Shown: positions 24,117 to 33,386 of the stretch, piece by piece
Layout: the number at the start of each line of letters is the position of its first letter
Numbering within the stretch: the stretch's first letter is position 1
DNA from: Christensenella massiliensis
GTDB lineage: Bacteria > Bacillota > Clostridia > Christensenellales > Christensenellaceae
Reading direction: 5' to 3'
DNA length: 64,000 bases
Assembly (NCBI GenBank): GCA_900155415.1
Contig: LT700187.1
Coordinates: 1,426,001 to 1,490,000 of the forward strand
Notes under the pieces: generated by a model
Database searches by the model: none
What the model was told of the DNA's origin: nothing
The model's input: the letters and a program-made list of their open reading frames with translations, nothing else
Made by a program: the position numbers and the translations under genes

Positions 24117-26369
24117 TCAAAAGTTTATGTCTTCGGTGTCATCCTCCGTCATTTCTTGTTCTCGTGAAAAATTATATTCCGGAAGAGAATATACGGAATC
24201 CACCATTGGCATATCCTCGTCTGCAAGTTGCAAGCCTTTATAATAGGCTCCTTTACTATTTCTGTTCCACTGATATCCGGCTTCTACCAATGCTTTTTTG
24301 AAATCGCTTGCTGGTCTGACATACCGCTCCCCGGTATCTTCGCAATATTTTTGGTATGCCTTATACAATTCGCCGGATTTTACGGAAAGGCCCCCTCCTG
24401 TTTCGCAACGGTCAATGATAAAGTTATTTAACCAATCATTTTCCGCCCGGTATTGCTCTATTGCTTGCCGTACTACTTCGGGCTCTGTAACTTTGCAGTT
24501 TGATTGGATAAATTTTTTTGCGCCCTCTATCATCCATGATAGAATAGCTCCCCCTGCCTGATTGTAAAGAAATTCGGCGTAATTTTTTATATCATTCTGC
24601 TCCTCGATCTCCGCGAGAAATGGAATAACAACCAACCGCCGCCATGTGCCTTTGTCTATGGTACCAACTGCCGGTAAATGATTAGTATAAAGAACAATCG
24701 TATGTGAGGGAATGAACTGGAAGGGATCTTTATACTTTTTTTCCGCATAAATTGGATCAGTAGAGCACAGTTTTTTGACGACCGATGTATCGAGCCTCAT
24801 GCCTTCTTCCAATTCAGCCGCAATGATAAAACGCTTCCCTCGCAGTTCTGCAAACTCAGGACTTTTGTTTTTTCTGCTTCGTGATGTCAGTATCTCTGCG
24901 GATACCATTCCTGCATAACTGCCCAAGACGAGGGAAATAGCATTGAAAAATGTACTTTTTCCGTTCCGCCCGCTTCCGTATGCAATAATAAGGTTTTCAC
25001 GGAAAACCTTTCCGACCAGAAACATTCCTGCAATTATTTGCAGATATTCCTGTAAATCAGTATCACCGCAGGTAATTGTTTCTAAAAAGGTTTGAAACAG
25101 CTCGGCACCTTCGTTGTTTGGTTCTGCCGCCGTTATCTTTGTGCAGTAGTCCAACGGGTTATGCGGAGATGTCTCTCCAGTTCTCAAATCGACAAGGCCG
25201 CCGGGAGTATTCAGCTTCATTCCGTCAGCGTCAAGCAACGAAACATCAATCTCAACCATTGGTTGTACTTCACGCATAATGCCGGATATATGTCTGCTGT
25301 CCCTGCAACGCAGAATAAATTTATAATACGCTTTTTCCTTTTCGCCGTCTGCCGACTTTTTGCCGGTTAATGTCTGTAACTGCCATTCGGTTAGTTCCTG
25401 CGCCAATCCATGCACTTTGATTTCATCTTCAGACCAGACCGTGCCTGTATAATAAAGAAATTTTGTAGCCGCAGAATAACCAGTTATGTTTCCAAACACA
25501 TTGGCTAAAACCCGTGCTTCTCCTACATCCGTAAAGTCGCTCGGTTTCAGTTTTTTGGCTGTAGGAAAATTAAATTGCTCCGGCGGGATATAGTCTGGTT
25601 TTATCTGTATATTTTCACAATAATATTTTTGTGCTCCCCGCCAAATTTCATCTATTTCCTGCTGCTCCAGTAAGGGAATACATGTTTTTGACTTTTGAAG
25701 ATAGGCTTGACGGGCCGCCTCTGTATCTCCCCAACGCGTCAATACTTTCAGCGCGTATTTATGCAATGTGTTGTTTCTTTCCCCTTGCGGGATAATATCT
25801 GCTTCATGCTTGGAAGTGCCGTTCTGCGAGCAGGGGATGGAAACGGCAGAAGCCGTCTCCATAAAATTCAAAAGGCTGATCTCGCCGTCAACATACATGA
25901 CCTGCGGATTTTCCACACCGTAAAAGAAACGCGCCACGTCCTTTGCGTTTTTATCGAAGCCGCAAAAATATCGGCATACCCTTTCTTTCAACTGTTCATA
26001 TTCACCGCTATCGCAGATAGTATCATGCGGGAAATACACATGAAATTTTGGTCGCGGTCTTTTGCCGTCCTTCTCTTTCATGTGATTGCGCGAAAAAACA
26101 ATGTAATGTTGTACACCGGGAAAGCTCTTTTTAATGTCCTCGGGTGTAAGCCATTCATTTGCGTTATCACTATGTATGTTATCAACATCAAACATACTGC
26201 AATCAGCCTGAACATAGTTTTCTTTCCTGCGCCGATTGTCCTTATATTGTACGCAAACATGGTCATAGTGTACCGCATCACGAAAGTCATTCTCATTCAT
26301 AATCACCCTATGAAATGGATATTCCGCATTGGTGGCCTTTTGCTTGCATTGATTATAGAAAATTTTCAT
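24117..26369 (-). CDS. Primase-helicase (AEP-like N-terminus, D5/P4-type helicase)
   Basis: 750-aa replication protein. The N-terminal third resembles an archaeo-eukaryotic primase: acidic pair MFDVDN (about residue 59), the PRPKFHVYFP strand with the His motif (about 108) and a later RFFYG segment. The C-terminal half is a superfamily 3 helicase of the phage P4/D5 type: Walker A GSGRNGKSTFFNAI (about 465), Walker B-like RFIIAAELEEG, and sensor segment HTIVLYTNHLP, followed by a D5-C domain (YKAYQKYCEDTGER). It would initiate and unwind replication of the excised element. The AT-rich gap beyond the next gene is the likely origin. Confidence 0.9.
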   Translation of the reverse strand: MKIFYNQCKQKATNAEYPFHRVIMNENDFRDAVHYDHVCVQYKDNRRRKENYVQADCSMFDVDNIHSDNANEWLTPEDIKKSFPGVQHYIVFSRNHMKEKDGKRPRPKFHVYFPHDTICDSGEYEQLKERVCRYFCGFDKNAKDVARFFYGVENPQVMYVDGEISLLNFMETASAVSIPCSQNGTSKHEADIIPQGERNNTLHKYALKVLTRWGDTEAARQAYLQKSKTCIPLLEQQEIDEIWRGAQKYYCENIQIKPDYIPPEQFNFPTAKKLKPSDFTDVGEARVLANVFGNITGYSAATKFLYYTGTVWSEDEIKVHGLAQELTEWQLQTLTGKKSADGEKEKAYYKFILRCRDSRHISGIMREVQPMVEIDVSLLDADGMKLNTPGGLVDLRTGETSPHNPLDYCTKITAAEPNNEGAELFQTFLETITCGDTDLQEYLQIIAGMFLVGKVFRENLIIAYGSGRNGKSTFFNAISLVLGSYAGMVSAEILTSRSRKNKSPEFAELRGKRFIIAAELEEGMRLDTSVVKKLCSTDPIYAEKKYKDPFQFIPSHTIVLYTNHLPAVGTIDKGTWRRLVVIPFLAEIEEQNDIKNYAEFLYNQAGGAILSWMIEGAKKFIQSNCKVTEPEVVRQAIEQYRAENDWLNNFIIDRCETGGGLSVKSGELYKAYQKYCEDTGERYVRPASDFKKALVEAGYQWNRNSKGAYYKGLQLADEDMPMVDSVYSLPEYNFSREQEMTEDDTEDINF

Positions 26370-26381
26370 CTTAATCTCCTC

Positions 26382-26564
26382 CTATTTTTCGTAGCATACT
26401 ACATTTTTTGAGACCCAAATCCGTAGCTCTGCTACGGGAACCATCAGCCGTTTGCCTATACGCAGAACGGGGAAGCCGTCTGTATGAGCCAGCCGATATG
26501 CAAGCGCTTCTGATACGCCGAAATATTCAGCTAATTCTCGGATGCTTAATATTTCTTTGTCCAT
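26382..26564 (-). CDS. Excisionase-like / AlpA-like HTH protein
   Basis: 60-aa winged-HTH protein of the excisionase/MerR-like DNA-binding fold: LSIRELAEYFGVSEALAYRL then FPVLRIGKRLMVPVAELRIWV, the typical helix-turn-helix plus wing. Such proteins direct integrase towards excision or activate integrase transcription. Start ATG 26564 after GGGAGGG; 12 bp upstream of primase-helicase, so co-transcribed with it. It lies near the right end of the element, opposite the integrase. Confidence 0.88.
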   Translation of the reverse strand: MDKEILSIRELAEYFGVSEALAYRLAHTDGFPVLRIGKRLMVPVAELRIWVSKNVVCYEK

Positions 26565-26816
26565 TTTTTTCCCTCCCTTCTGATGTTTTGTATTGATATA
26601 GAAGGTCAAGGAAAAAGCTAAAATCGGTATTTTTTTAACAGAAATAAATTGTTTACAAAAAGTTCACAATTTTATGCCGTTTAATTTAAAAAGCAAAGGT
26701 TTTGACAAAAAATTAAAATTTTATTGAGAGAAATAATTTTGTTAGATAGTAAAATGACAAGAAATATTTAGGTTGATTTTTCAAAATTATAAGGGAAATT
26801 ATAAGGAAAATAAAAC
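26565..26816. other. AT-rich gap, possible element origin and promoter region
   Basis: About 250 bp, very AT-rich, with short partial repeats (for example AAATTGTTTACAAAAAG and AAAAATTAAAATTTTATT). No gene seen. It is the only long non-coding stretch beside the replication gene, so it probably holds the leftward promoter and perhaps the replication origin of the element. Confidence 0.35.
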
Positions 26817-26850
26817 AATAAGGCTTTCGGAATTTACCGAAAACCTTATT
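26817..26850 (-). terminator. Element-supplied terminator for tRNA-fMet
   Basis: Minus-strand hairpin with arms AATAAGG...TTTCGG and CCGAAA...CCTTATT (26817-26830 with 26837-26850, one mismatch pair), then TTGTTTTATTTT. It is 8 bp past the tRNA CCA and differs from the original terminator at 16015-16041. Confidence 0.8.
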
Positions 26851-26857
26851 CTCATTA

Positions 26858-26934
<77 letters not shown>

Positions 26935-27084
26935 ACGTATTTTATGCTGTTTATTTAAGACAGCTTAATTATTATATAACAGGTTTATAGATATGTCAAC
27001 CTTAACGCCATATTAAATTTCAATATCATAAATCCGTCAAATCATGGGGGCCAAATGGGGGCCTGATTCTGTACGGACAGGAAG

Positions 27085-27270
27085 CTATCTGTTCAGCCTG
27101 TCAGAGATGACGGCAAGTGTCTTGGCCGCACGCCGCAAGTCCGAAGCCTCCGCTTCGCTCAATGCAGCGTCATGATGGGTTTCGTAGAGTACTTCCAGTA
27201 TCAGGTTCTTAGCCTCCCTCAGCTTATCGGACGGTGTGCTCAGTTCCGTAATCTCGATTCCATTCCCCAT
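27085..27270 (-). CDS. Small hypothetical protein in integrase remnant
   Basis: 61 aa, charged and helical (SDKLREAKNLILEVLYETHHD, then EASDLRRAAKTLAVISDRLNR). ATG 27270 after GGAGGGAT; a TTG-type upstream extension is not needed. It overlaps by 4 bp in position with the extension of its neighbour and follows it closely, so the two form a small operon behind the truncated integrase. It resembles the short helical proteins found after integrases in Firmicute elements; function unknown. Confidence 0.55.
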   Translation of the reverse strand: MGNGIEITELSTPSDKLREAKNLILEVLYETHHDAALSEAEASDLRRAAKTLAVISDRLNR

Positions 27271-27281
27271 GCTATCCCTCC

Positions 27282-27494
27282 TCATTCCATATTTCCAGTT
27301 TCACATAATCCACGCAAACGGTCAACAAGTATCTCCAGTTTGAATCTCATATCCCGCAAATCGTCAAACTCCCGTTCCGAAAAATAGGGAGCGTCCACAT
27401 TGGCAGACATAGCATCCGTAACATACTGATACGCCTTATCCAGATTATCCGCTAATGTCTTTTTGTCCGTTACTTCTTCCGTAATCTCAATCAT
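27282..27494 (-). CDS. Small hypothetical protein in integrase remnant
   Basis: 70 aa with a good AAGGAGGA site before ATG 27494. It is helical, with TDKKTLADNLDKAYQYVTDAM and FDDLRDMRFKLEILVDRLRGL; the C-terminal helix resembles that of the following small protein, so the two may be distant paralogues. Lies 20 bp after the integrase fragment. No family recognised. Confidence 0.55.
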   Translation of the reverse strand: MIEITEEVTDKKTLADNLDKAYQYVTDAMSANVDAPYFSEREFDDLRDMRFKLEILVDRLRGLCETGNME

Positions 27495-27514
27495 ATTCTG
27501 TCCTCCTTAACATA

Positions 27515-27936
27515 TTACCTCACAGCCAGCACAGCGTCCAGCTTATCCGCCGCGTCGCTGTCCTTTGTCTTCAGGGCATGAGCATACACATCCAATGTGA
27601 TGGATGTATTTGCATGACCTAACCTCTTAGAGACCGTACAGATGTCCACCCCCTCCGCTATCATAAGGGTTGCATTGGTATGACGCAGGGAATGGAGGGT
27701 TACTTTGGGCAGGTCATGGCGTTTCAGGAATTTGGCGAACCATTCCGTTACCGTATCGGGATAAATGGGTTCTCCGTTGCTTTGGGTAAACAGCCTGTCT
27801 GTATTCACCCAGCGTTCTCCTATACGAAGCCTCCGTGTATTCTGCCATACCCTGTAATCTTTCAGCAGAGTACAGAGGGTAGGACTGAGCGACAGCTCCC
27901 GCCGTCCTGAACGTGTCTTGGATTATTTCATGATAA
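27515..27936 (-). pseudogene. C-terminal fragment of a tyrosine integrase
   Basis: The minus-strand frame reads SKTRSGRRELSLSP, then FLKRHDLPKVTLHSLRHTNATL (His-x-x-Arg) and LGHANTSITLDVYAH (His, Tyr): the catalytic domain of a phage-type integrase. An in-frame TAA stands immediately before SKTR (near 27930), and sequence beyond no longer resembles an integrase, so the arm-binding, core-binding and first catalytic Arg parts are lost. It is unrelated in detail to the element's own integrase. It marks an older insertion upstream of the tRNA. Confidence 0.85.
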
Positions 27937-28148
27937 TATAATTTTATTATTTGATATCTTCTGCCTGACCTCCCTGAATGTTTACAGGATTTTAAAATGG
28001 TTAATAAATAGAACAACAGTTCAAAAGTTTAAAAAGATAGAACTATAAAAAATATAGGTAAAATCAGCATAGATAATGGTATTTAATTATGAAGATGGAG
28101 AACCGATAGCTGCTTTACAGAAATTAAATATATGAGGAGAAGATACAA

Positions 28149-29126
28149 ATGTGCACAGCAATCACATATTACACAAAAGATCATTATTTTGGAAGAAATC
28201 TGGATTTGGAATTTTCTTATAATGAAACGGTAACGGTCACACCAAGATATTATCCATTTCATCTTCGCAATGGGAAAACGCTCGATCATCATTATGCAAT
28301 GATAGGAATGGCTTATATAGTTGATGGGTTTCCGCTTTACTATGATGCAACAAATGAAAAGGGCCTCAGCATGGCAGGACTAAATTTTCCAAACAATGCA
28401 GATTATAAAGAGGAGAGGGAGGGCTGCGATAATATTGCTCCTTTTGAATTTATTCCATGGATCCTCGGTCAATGTGCAAATGTGAATGAAGCAAGGATCC
28501 TTTTAGAACGGATCAACTTAGTAGATTTGAATTTTAGTGAAGAGCTGCCGCTTTCTCCACTACATTGGATGATTTCTGACAAGGGAAATTCTATTGTGGT
28601 GGAATCGGTAAAGGATGGTTTGAAAATCTTCGAAAATCCTGTAGGAGTTATGACAAATAATCCTACGTTTGACTATCAAATGTTCAATCTCAATAATTAT
28701 ATGCATTTATCTAAAGAACCTCCTGCAAACACATTTGCTGCCAAATTGGAACTTGAACAATATAGCCGGGGTATGGGTGCGATAGGCCTCCCCGGAGATC
28801 TATCATCCGTTTCAAGATTCGTAAAAACAGCATTTACAAAAATGAACTCGGTTTCCGGTGATTCGGAATTGGAAAGCATCAGCCAATTTTTTCACATTCT
28901 TGGCTCGGTAGAGCAGCAACGAGGCTGCGTACATCTTGGTGGAGATAAGTATGAAATAACAATTTATTCTTCCTGCTGTAATATGGACAAGGGGATTTAC
29001 TATTATACAACCTATGAAAACAGTCAGATCACAGCAGTTGATATGTATAGAGAAAATCTGGACGGAAACACTATAATAAGCTATTCGCTCGTGAAGAAAC
29101 AGCAGATCAATTATCAGAATCGCTAA
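28149..29126 (+). CDS. bsh: Bile salt hydrolase / choloylglycine hydrolase
   Basis: 325-aa N-terminal nucleophile hydrolase that cleaves the amide bond of glycine- or taurine-conjugated bile acids. The catalytic Cys2 follows the initiator Met directly (MCTAITYYT); the family residues are all in place: FGRNLDLEF (Arg and Asp), the Asn in SMAGLNFP, the Asn pair in GVMTNNPTFDYQ and the Arg in SSVSRFVKT. Length matches BSH (316-338 aa). Penicillin V acylase is the related alternative; the substrate loop cannot settle it. RBS GAGGAG. It stands alone between an integrase fragment and a tyrosine recombinase gene, in AT-rich sequence, which suggests acquisition by transfer. Confidence 0.9.
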   Translation: MCTAITYYTKDHYFGRNLDLEFSYNETVTVTPRYYPFHLRNGKTLDHHYAMIGMAYIVDGFPLYYDATNEKGLSMAGLNFPNNADYKEEREGCDNIAPFEFIPWILGQCANVNEARILLERINLVDLNFSEELPLSPLHWMISDKGNSIVVESVKDGLKIFENPVGVMTNNPTFDYQMFNLNNYMHLSKEPPANTFAAKLELEQYSRGMGAIGLPGDLSSVSRFVKTAFTKMNSVSGDSELESISQFFHILGSVEQQRGCVHLGGDKYEITIYSSCCNMDKGIYYYTTYENSQITAVDMYRENLDGNTIISYSLVKKQQINYQNR

Positions 29127-29603
29127 TGCCTGCAAATTTTAATTATTTAGACTAAGCGTATTTCAAAGCCGTAAATATTTATAGTACGTAGATATTACGG
29201 AGCGACTGTAAATCAAAATTGCATTATTAAAAGTAATGCCAAAGCCCCGCCTAACATTTCATCAAGCGGGGCCTTGGCATGTTGAGGTCCATGGTTTATG
29301 ATGGTGTTTGGCTGATTTTTTGAAAATTTTAACAAAAACGGGAAAGAAAGGACGGGGATGCGTATTTTGCAAAGATGCCCTCGTTCGGCTTTTTTAAAAT
29401 TTGTATAGTATGGAAAAGGGGAACATATTTAAAGCAATACAAAAATAACAGTATCCCGATCTCTATACATACTTTACAATTATGGTTTTCCACGTTATTT
29501 TAATCGAATGGAAACACCCTTTTTATAAATAAGACATATTTTATCCACATTCTGAGGTTATGTTAACAATGCGTAGTGTAACGCAATAAAATAGGAGGAA
29601 AAT
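29127..29603. other. Gap between bsh and the recombinase
   Basis: No supported gene. It holds a large inverted repeat at 29237-29279 (arms TGCCAAAGCCCCGC and GCGGGGCCTTGGCA with one bulge position; no following T run) that may protect or end the bsh transcript, and one perfect DnaA-box 9-mer at 29541-29549. Confidence 0.5.
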
Positions 29604-30455
29604 ATGGTTCAAAATATAACCTTACAAGAGGTGGAGGAGAAGAAAAAGGGATATCTGGAGCAGCTGCTTATGCAGGAAAAAGCGGCAAATACGATGTCAG
29701 CCTACGCTCGTCATATCGATACCTTTATCAGGTATATCCGTGAGGAAAAGGAGAGCGGAGAATTTGGAAAGATGGAAGTGGTGGCTTTCAAACAATGGTT
29801 GCTGCCTAAATATTCCCCTGCAACGGTCAATTTAGTGATTAGCTCTCTGAATGGATTATTTGCTTTTATGGGGTTGGATTTTATGAAGCTGAAAAAACTA
29901 AAATATCAAAGATCCAACAGCGTAGAAAACGTCCTGACGGTAACAGAATACAGGAAGCTCTTGACAGCTGCAAAAATGTATAATGAAAAGCTGTATTATA
30001 TTATCCGTACCCTGGCAGGAACGGGGATCCGCGTTGGAGAACTGAAATATATTACAGTAGAGGCGGTGAAGCGGGGGGAAGCCAAAGTGATCAATAAAGG
30101 GAAGATACGGAATGTGGTACTGAAAGAAAATGTACGCCGAATGCTGGAAAGCTACTGCGAGCAGCAGGGAATACTCGGGGGGGTGATTTTTGAAGGCAGG
30201 AACGGACGGGAGGTGATCAGCCGTTCCTATATTTGCTCGGCCATGAAAGAGCTGGGAAAACGGGCAGGTATTGCGCGGGAAAAATTATTCGCTCATAATC
30301 TGCGCCATCTTTTCGCGAAACGGTTTATCGAGAAAACAAATGATATCGTAATGCTTGCTGATGTGCTCGGACATACAAGCATCGATACGACGCGAATCTA
30401 TACAAGGACCTCCAATGCAGAAAAGAGGGCTAAAATCGAGACAGTCGATCTGTAA
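29604..30455 (+). CDS. Stand-alone XerC/D-like tyrosine recombinase
   Basis: 283-aa tyrosine recombinase with a SAM-like N-terminal domain (about 10-95) and a complete catalytic set: Arg in GTGIRVGELKYIT, Lys in INKGKIRNV, HNLRHLFAKRF, GHTSIDTTRIYTR with the Tyr nucleophile. It lacks the AP2 arm-binding domain of phage integrases. The chromosome-dimer XerC/XerD have about 295-305 aa and more conserved N-termini, so this is more likely an accessory recombinase. RBS AGGAGG. No element boundary or partner gene is apparent on its right side. Confidence 0.9.
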   Translation: MVQNITLQEVEEKKKGYLEQLLMQEKAANTMSAYARHIDTFIRYIREEKESGEFGKMEVVAFKQWLLPKYSPATVNLVISSLNGLFAFMGLDFMKLKKLKYQRSNSVENVLTVTEYRKLLTAAKMYNEKLYYIIRTLAGTGIRVGELKYITVEAVKRGEAKVINKGKIRNVVLKENVRRMLESYCEQQGILGGVIFEGRNGREVISRSYICSAMKELGKRAGIAREKLFAHNLRHLFAKRFIEKTNDIVMLADVLGHTSIDTTRIYTRTSNAEKRAKIETVDL

Positions 30456-30596
30456 AAGCACCGGCTATCTGCACGAGGATACTGCCCGCCATTTATATCC
30501 AGTCCAATACGAAGCTCTATTGTTTTTTAGAAAAGTTGAAAGATACGAAAGGGGATTTCTGTGGTATAGTATAACCAGAAAAAAGGAGGGTGATGA

Positions 30597-31178
30597 GTGG
30601 TGCAGACCCGAAAAAGTAAACAAACCAGAAATAGATTGATCGATACGGGGATCGAGTTGCTCCGAAAAAAGGGAATGAAAAAGTTTTCGATTCGGGAGGT
30701 TGCGCGTGAGTGTGGCATGTCGCCGAAAGCGCCGTATAATTATTTTGAAGATGCAGCTGCATTTTTAGCAGGTATGCGGCATCAAATTTTTCGAGAGATG
30801 ATGAAGCGTCTTTATTCAGACGAAGTGCTGAGGGAAACGGATCCTTTTAAACGGATTACAGAGCTGGAAAAGGAATTCTATGCATATCATGAAAAATATT
30901 TTCCGCTGCTGCGGCAAATATTTATAAAAGCACCTATGACACAATACTATATTGAGGAAGACGGAGCGATTTGGCAGTATGTTACAGATTATCCGGTCGT
31001 AATAGACGGACAGGATGATTGGAACCTCCGCTGGTATAAACAGATGATAATGGGCGCCTTGATCGAAGGGATGCCCTATACAGCCGGCGAATGGGACGAT
31101 GGAACCCGCATCGAACGAATTCTGAAAACGGGAATGTCTTGTTTGGACAATAAGAGGACCGGAGGGGAAGGAGAATGA
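30597..31178 (+). CDS. TetR-family regulator, first of an overlapping pair
   Basis: 193-aa TetR-type protein. The N-terminal HTH (about residues 9-50, with FSIREVARECGMSPKAPYNYF) is well formed; the C-terminal ligand domain is unassigned but includes several aromatic-rich helices. GTG 30597 follows AAGGAGGG. It overlaps the next TetR gene by 4 bp, so the two regulators are co-translated. No transporter or enzyme gene is linked in the same direction, so targets are unknown. Confidence 0.88.
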   Translation: MVQTRKSKQTRNRLIDTGIELLRKKGMKKFSIREVARECGMSPKAPYNYFEDAAAFLAGMRHQIFREMMKRLYSDEVLRETDPFKRITELEKEFYAYHEKYFPLLRQIFIKAPMTQYYIEEDGAIWQYVTDYPVVIDGQDDWNLRWYKQMIMGALIEGMPYTAGEWDDGTRIERILKTGMSCLDNKRTGGEGE

Positions 31179-31762
31179 CAAAGCACGGAACCATGAATCC
31201 CACCAAAGGGATCCTGTTGGATACTGCGCTCGCCATGGTAAAAGAGGATGGGATCGAGAATTTTTCAGCAAGAAAATTGGCGGAGCGCTGCGGCCTTACC
31301 CATCAGGCTCCCTACCGCTACTTTAAAAATAAGGATACGCTTATAGAAGGGATGGCGGAAGAGGTTTGCAATAGGCTGACTGTATATGTGAACCGGCAGA
31401 TGAAACGGCGAAGCGGTGAAGAGGCGTTTCTGGTGCTGATCGAAGAGATGATACGTTTTCTTGTAAAGGACCCAAGCTATGGACTTCTATTCTATTCAGA
31501 GCACAGGACTGGTCCGGCGGGCTGTAGGGCAGGAGGAAGAGACCAGCGGTTTTATGCCCGGTTCAGGGATACGGCGCAGACTCATCTCATGAAGTGCTGC
31601 GTTCCGGAAGAAGAATGGGAGGATACGGCGGATGCCATCTATGCAATCCTTTCCGGCCTCATCATCCGCATCATTAATAAGGCTGTCATCATAGACGGAG
31701 CGCTTGCTCCGGTAGTCCGCATTATAATAGAAGATATTCTTCATTTGAAGCCTAAAAAATAA
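31175..31762 (+). CDS. TetR-family regulator, second of an overlapping pair
   Basis: 195-aa TetR-type protein with HTH FSARKLAERCGLTHQAPYRYF (residues about 25-45) and a C-terminal TetR_C-like domain. HTH cores of the pair are similar (SxxAPYxYF), suggesting duplication followed by divergence; they may form heterodimers, which is inference. A perfect GC-rich palindrome follows the stop. Confidence 0.88.
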   Translation: MTKHGTMNPTKGILLDTALAMVKEDGIENFSARKLAERCGLTHQAPYRYFKNKDTLIEGMAEEVCNRLTVYVNRQMKRRSGEEAFLVLIEEMIRFLVKDPSYGLLFYSEHRTGPAGCRAGGRDQRFYARFRDTAQTHLMKCCVPEEEWEDTADAIYAILSGLIIRIINKAVIIDGALAPVVRIIIEDILHLKPKK

Positions 31763-31763
31763 T

Positions 31764-31785
31764 GGAAGCGCCGTACGGCGCTTCC
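31764..31785. repeat. 22-bp perfect palindrome after the TetR pair
   Basis: Half-site GGAAGCGCCGT with its exact complement, 2 bp past the TetR stop. No T run; it could be an operator, a 3'-end stabiliser or a weak terminator. Confidence 0.5.
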
Positions 31786-31886
31786 GATCTATGAGGAAGA
31801 ATATGAAAAAAACTTGATGTATTTATCATAAAGCAATTTTATGAACAGTAAATATTAAAATTATGAAAAATATATGAATATAATGC

Positions 31887-32756
31887 TCACAGCATGCGCA
31901 AATATTCTTTCTTATAATCGATATGCCCGGCCAGCGCACTATGCAGCTGTTCCATCATTGCACTGCGGTCTTTATTCAAAGTGCCGCGCAGGGAAATATA
32001 ATTAGAAGCATGGTTGCTGCGGAAGATGCTTCCCTCACAATCCATGTGCTCCAGCATAACGAGAGTCTCAAGGGCTGCCTCATCCGGTGAGAGAACGGCA
32101 AATCTGCCGGCAGCGGCGTCAGAGAAAAGAGGCGTTCCTTTCTCGAGCATCAAGGTCAAAAGTCCGATATAATCGGGCTTTAAGGCAGTAAACGCCTTTC
32201 CGGTATCGACCGCATGCCCATGCCAAAGCGCTTTTCCGCCCAGACCGCTGATAGCGGTAACGGAAAGCCTGATGCCTGCACATTTGACCCGTTGCCCAGC
32301 GGAAATGATCTCTTGAGCGGAAACACCCTTATGGACGAGACGCAGAACCTCATCGTTTCCGGATTCCAACCCGAGATATACCATATCGAGGCCCGCCGCA
32401 CAAAGGCAGGTCAATTCCTCTGCCGTTTTCAGCATGATGCTGCGCGGCGAAGCGTATGCGGAAATGCGCCGGCAGGCTGGGAAGCAGGTGCGAATATGAG
32501 AAAGCACAGTAAGCATTTCAGCAGTGGGGAGGATCAGGGCGTCGCCGTCCGCGAGAAAAATACGCTCCGCCCCGGGATACAGAATGGAAGCCTCTGTAAG
32601 ATCGGCCAATATGTCTTCTGTTGGACGGACACGGAACTGTTTTGCTTTATACATGCTGCAAAATGTGCAGCGGTTATGGGAACAGCCCACCGTAGCCTGC
32701 ACGATCAGGCTGTGCGCTTCGCTTGGCGGACGGTAAATATCGCCTTCATACTGCAT
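31887..32756 (-). CDS. Radical SAM protein (Elp3/B12-type core)
   Basis: 289-aa radical SAM enzyme. The cluster-binding cysteines are in GCSHNRCTFCSMYKA (residues about 24-38), spaced C-x4-C-x2-C, as in a known subgroup of short radical SAM proteins. Further core motifs are IFLADGDALILP, YASPRSI, GLDMVYLGLESGNDEVL and the SVTAISGLGG strand. There is no additional cobalamin, SPASM or TRAM domain. Substrate unknown. It is a monocistronic leftward gene, with a poor ribosome site. Confidence 0.88.
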   Translation of the reverse strand: MQYEGDIYRPPSEAHSLIVQATVGCSHNRCTFCSMYKAKQFRVRPTEDILADLTEASILYPGAERIFLADGDALILPTAEMLTVLSHIRTCFPACRRISAYASPRSIMLKTAEELTCLCAAGLDMVYLGLESGNDEVLRLVHKGVSAQEIISAGQRVKCAGIRLSVTAISGLGGKALWHGHAVDTGKAFTALKPDYIGLLTLMLEKGTPLFSDAAAGRFAVLSPDEAALETLVMLEHMDCEGSIFRSNHASNYISLRGTLNKDRSAMMEQLHSALAGHIDYKKEYLRML

Positions 32757-32770
32757 AACATTCTCCTATC

Positions 32771-32793
32771 AAAAAACCTGCCCTGTGGCAGGT
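32771..32793 (-). terminator. Terminator after the FtsB/DivIC-like gene
   Basis: Arms ACCTGCC (32776-32782) and GGCAGGT (32787-32793), followed leftwards by TTTTTT. Confidence 0.85.
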
Positions 32794-32800
32794 CTTGATT

Positions 32801-33166
32801 TTATTCAGCCGGTTCGGAGGATGGAACGGTATCGCTTGGAGCCGGTTCGGAGGATGAGTCCGCGGCAGGATCGTCGTTCTCTGGAAAAACATATTTTTTC
32901 TCACCCGGCTTCAGCCAGCCGAGGCGTTCCCGCGCTTCCCGCTCCACATAGTCATCGCTTCCAATATATTCGCGTTCATTTTTGTAATAATCGATTTCCT
33001 GATTGAGCGCTTCCTGCTCCGCCAATAATTCCTCCTGCTTGGTTTGTTGGGCGGCAAGAAGCGTTTGCTGGTTAAAAAAAGTCAAACTGGCATATACAAG
33101 CACGCCAATCAGAACGAATACTTTGATACGGCTAAAACGAAATGTTTTTTTCTTCTTTTTCGCCAC
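32801..33166 (-). CDS. FtsB/DivIC-family septum protein
   Basis: 121-aa single-pass membrane protein: Lys-rich cytoplasmic N-terminus, one membrane segment (about residues 13-32, VFVLIGVLVYASLTFF), a coiled coil (about 33-70, rich in Gln/Glu) and the DivIC signature region DDYVEREARERLGWLKPGEKKYVF. The tail is Ser/Pro/Glu-rich. These proteins act with FtsL/DivIB in cell division. Start GTG 33166 behind GGAGG; an in-frame TTG at 33184 would place the ribosome site inside the gene. Confidence 0.88.
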   Translation of the reverse strand: MAKKKKKTFRFSRIKVFVLIGVLVYASLTFFNQQTLLAAQQTKQEELLAEQEALNQEIDYYKNEREYIGSDDYVEREARERLGWLKPGEKKYVFPENDDPAADSSSEPAPSDTVPSSEPAE

Positions 33167-33386
33167 AGAACAAACCTCCCTCAATTATTTATAACATACT
33201 CGGCTATGTACTGCAAGCGAAATGCAGATAAACGGGGAAAAGCGGAAAGAATCTTAATTTTTTACGGATTTGTTTAAAAAATATGAAGTAAGTGTTATAA
33301 TAATAACCAGTTTTACAGGCAGCCGGATTGGCTGCAGGGATATGCGTAAGCAGATCTCCAAAAATGTTAAAAGAGGTTCTGTCTAT

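Noticed and set aside
27714-28016. A 100-aa leftward frame overlapping the integrase fragment, as a frameshifted N-terminal half
   Set aside because: It is a different frame of the same DNA and shows no integrase motifs; the true frame has a stop immediately before SKTR, so the gene is truncated rather than frameshifted.
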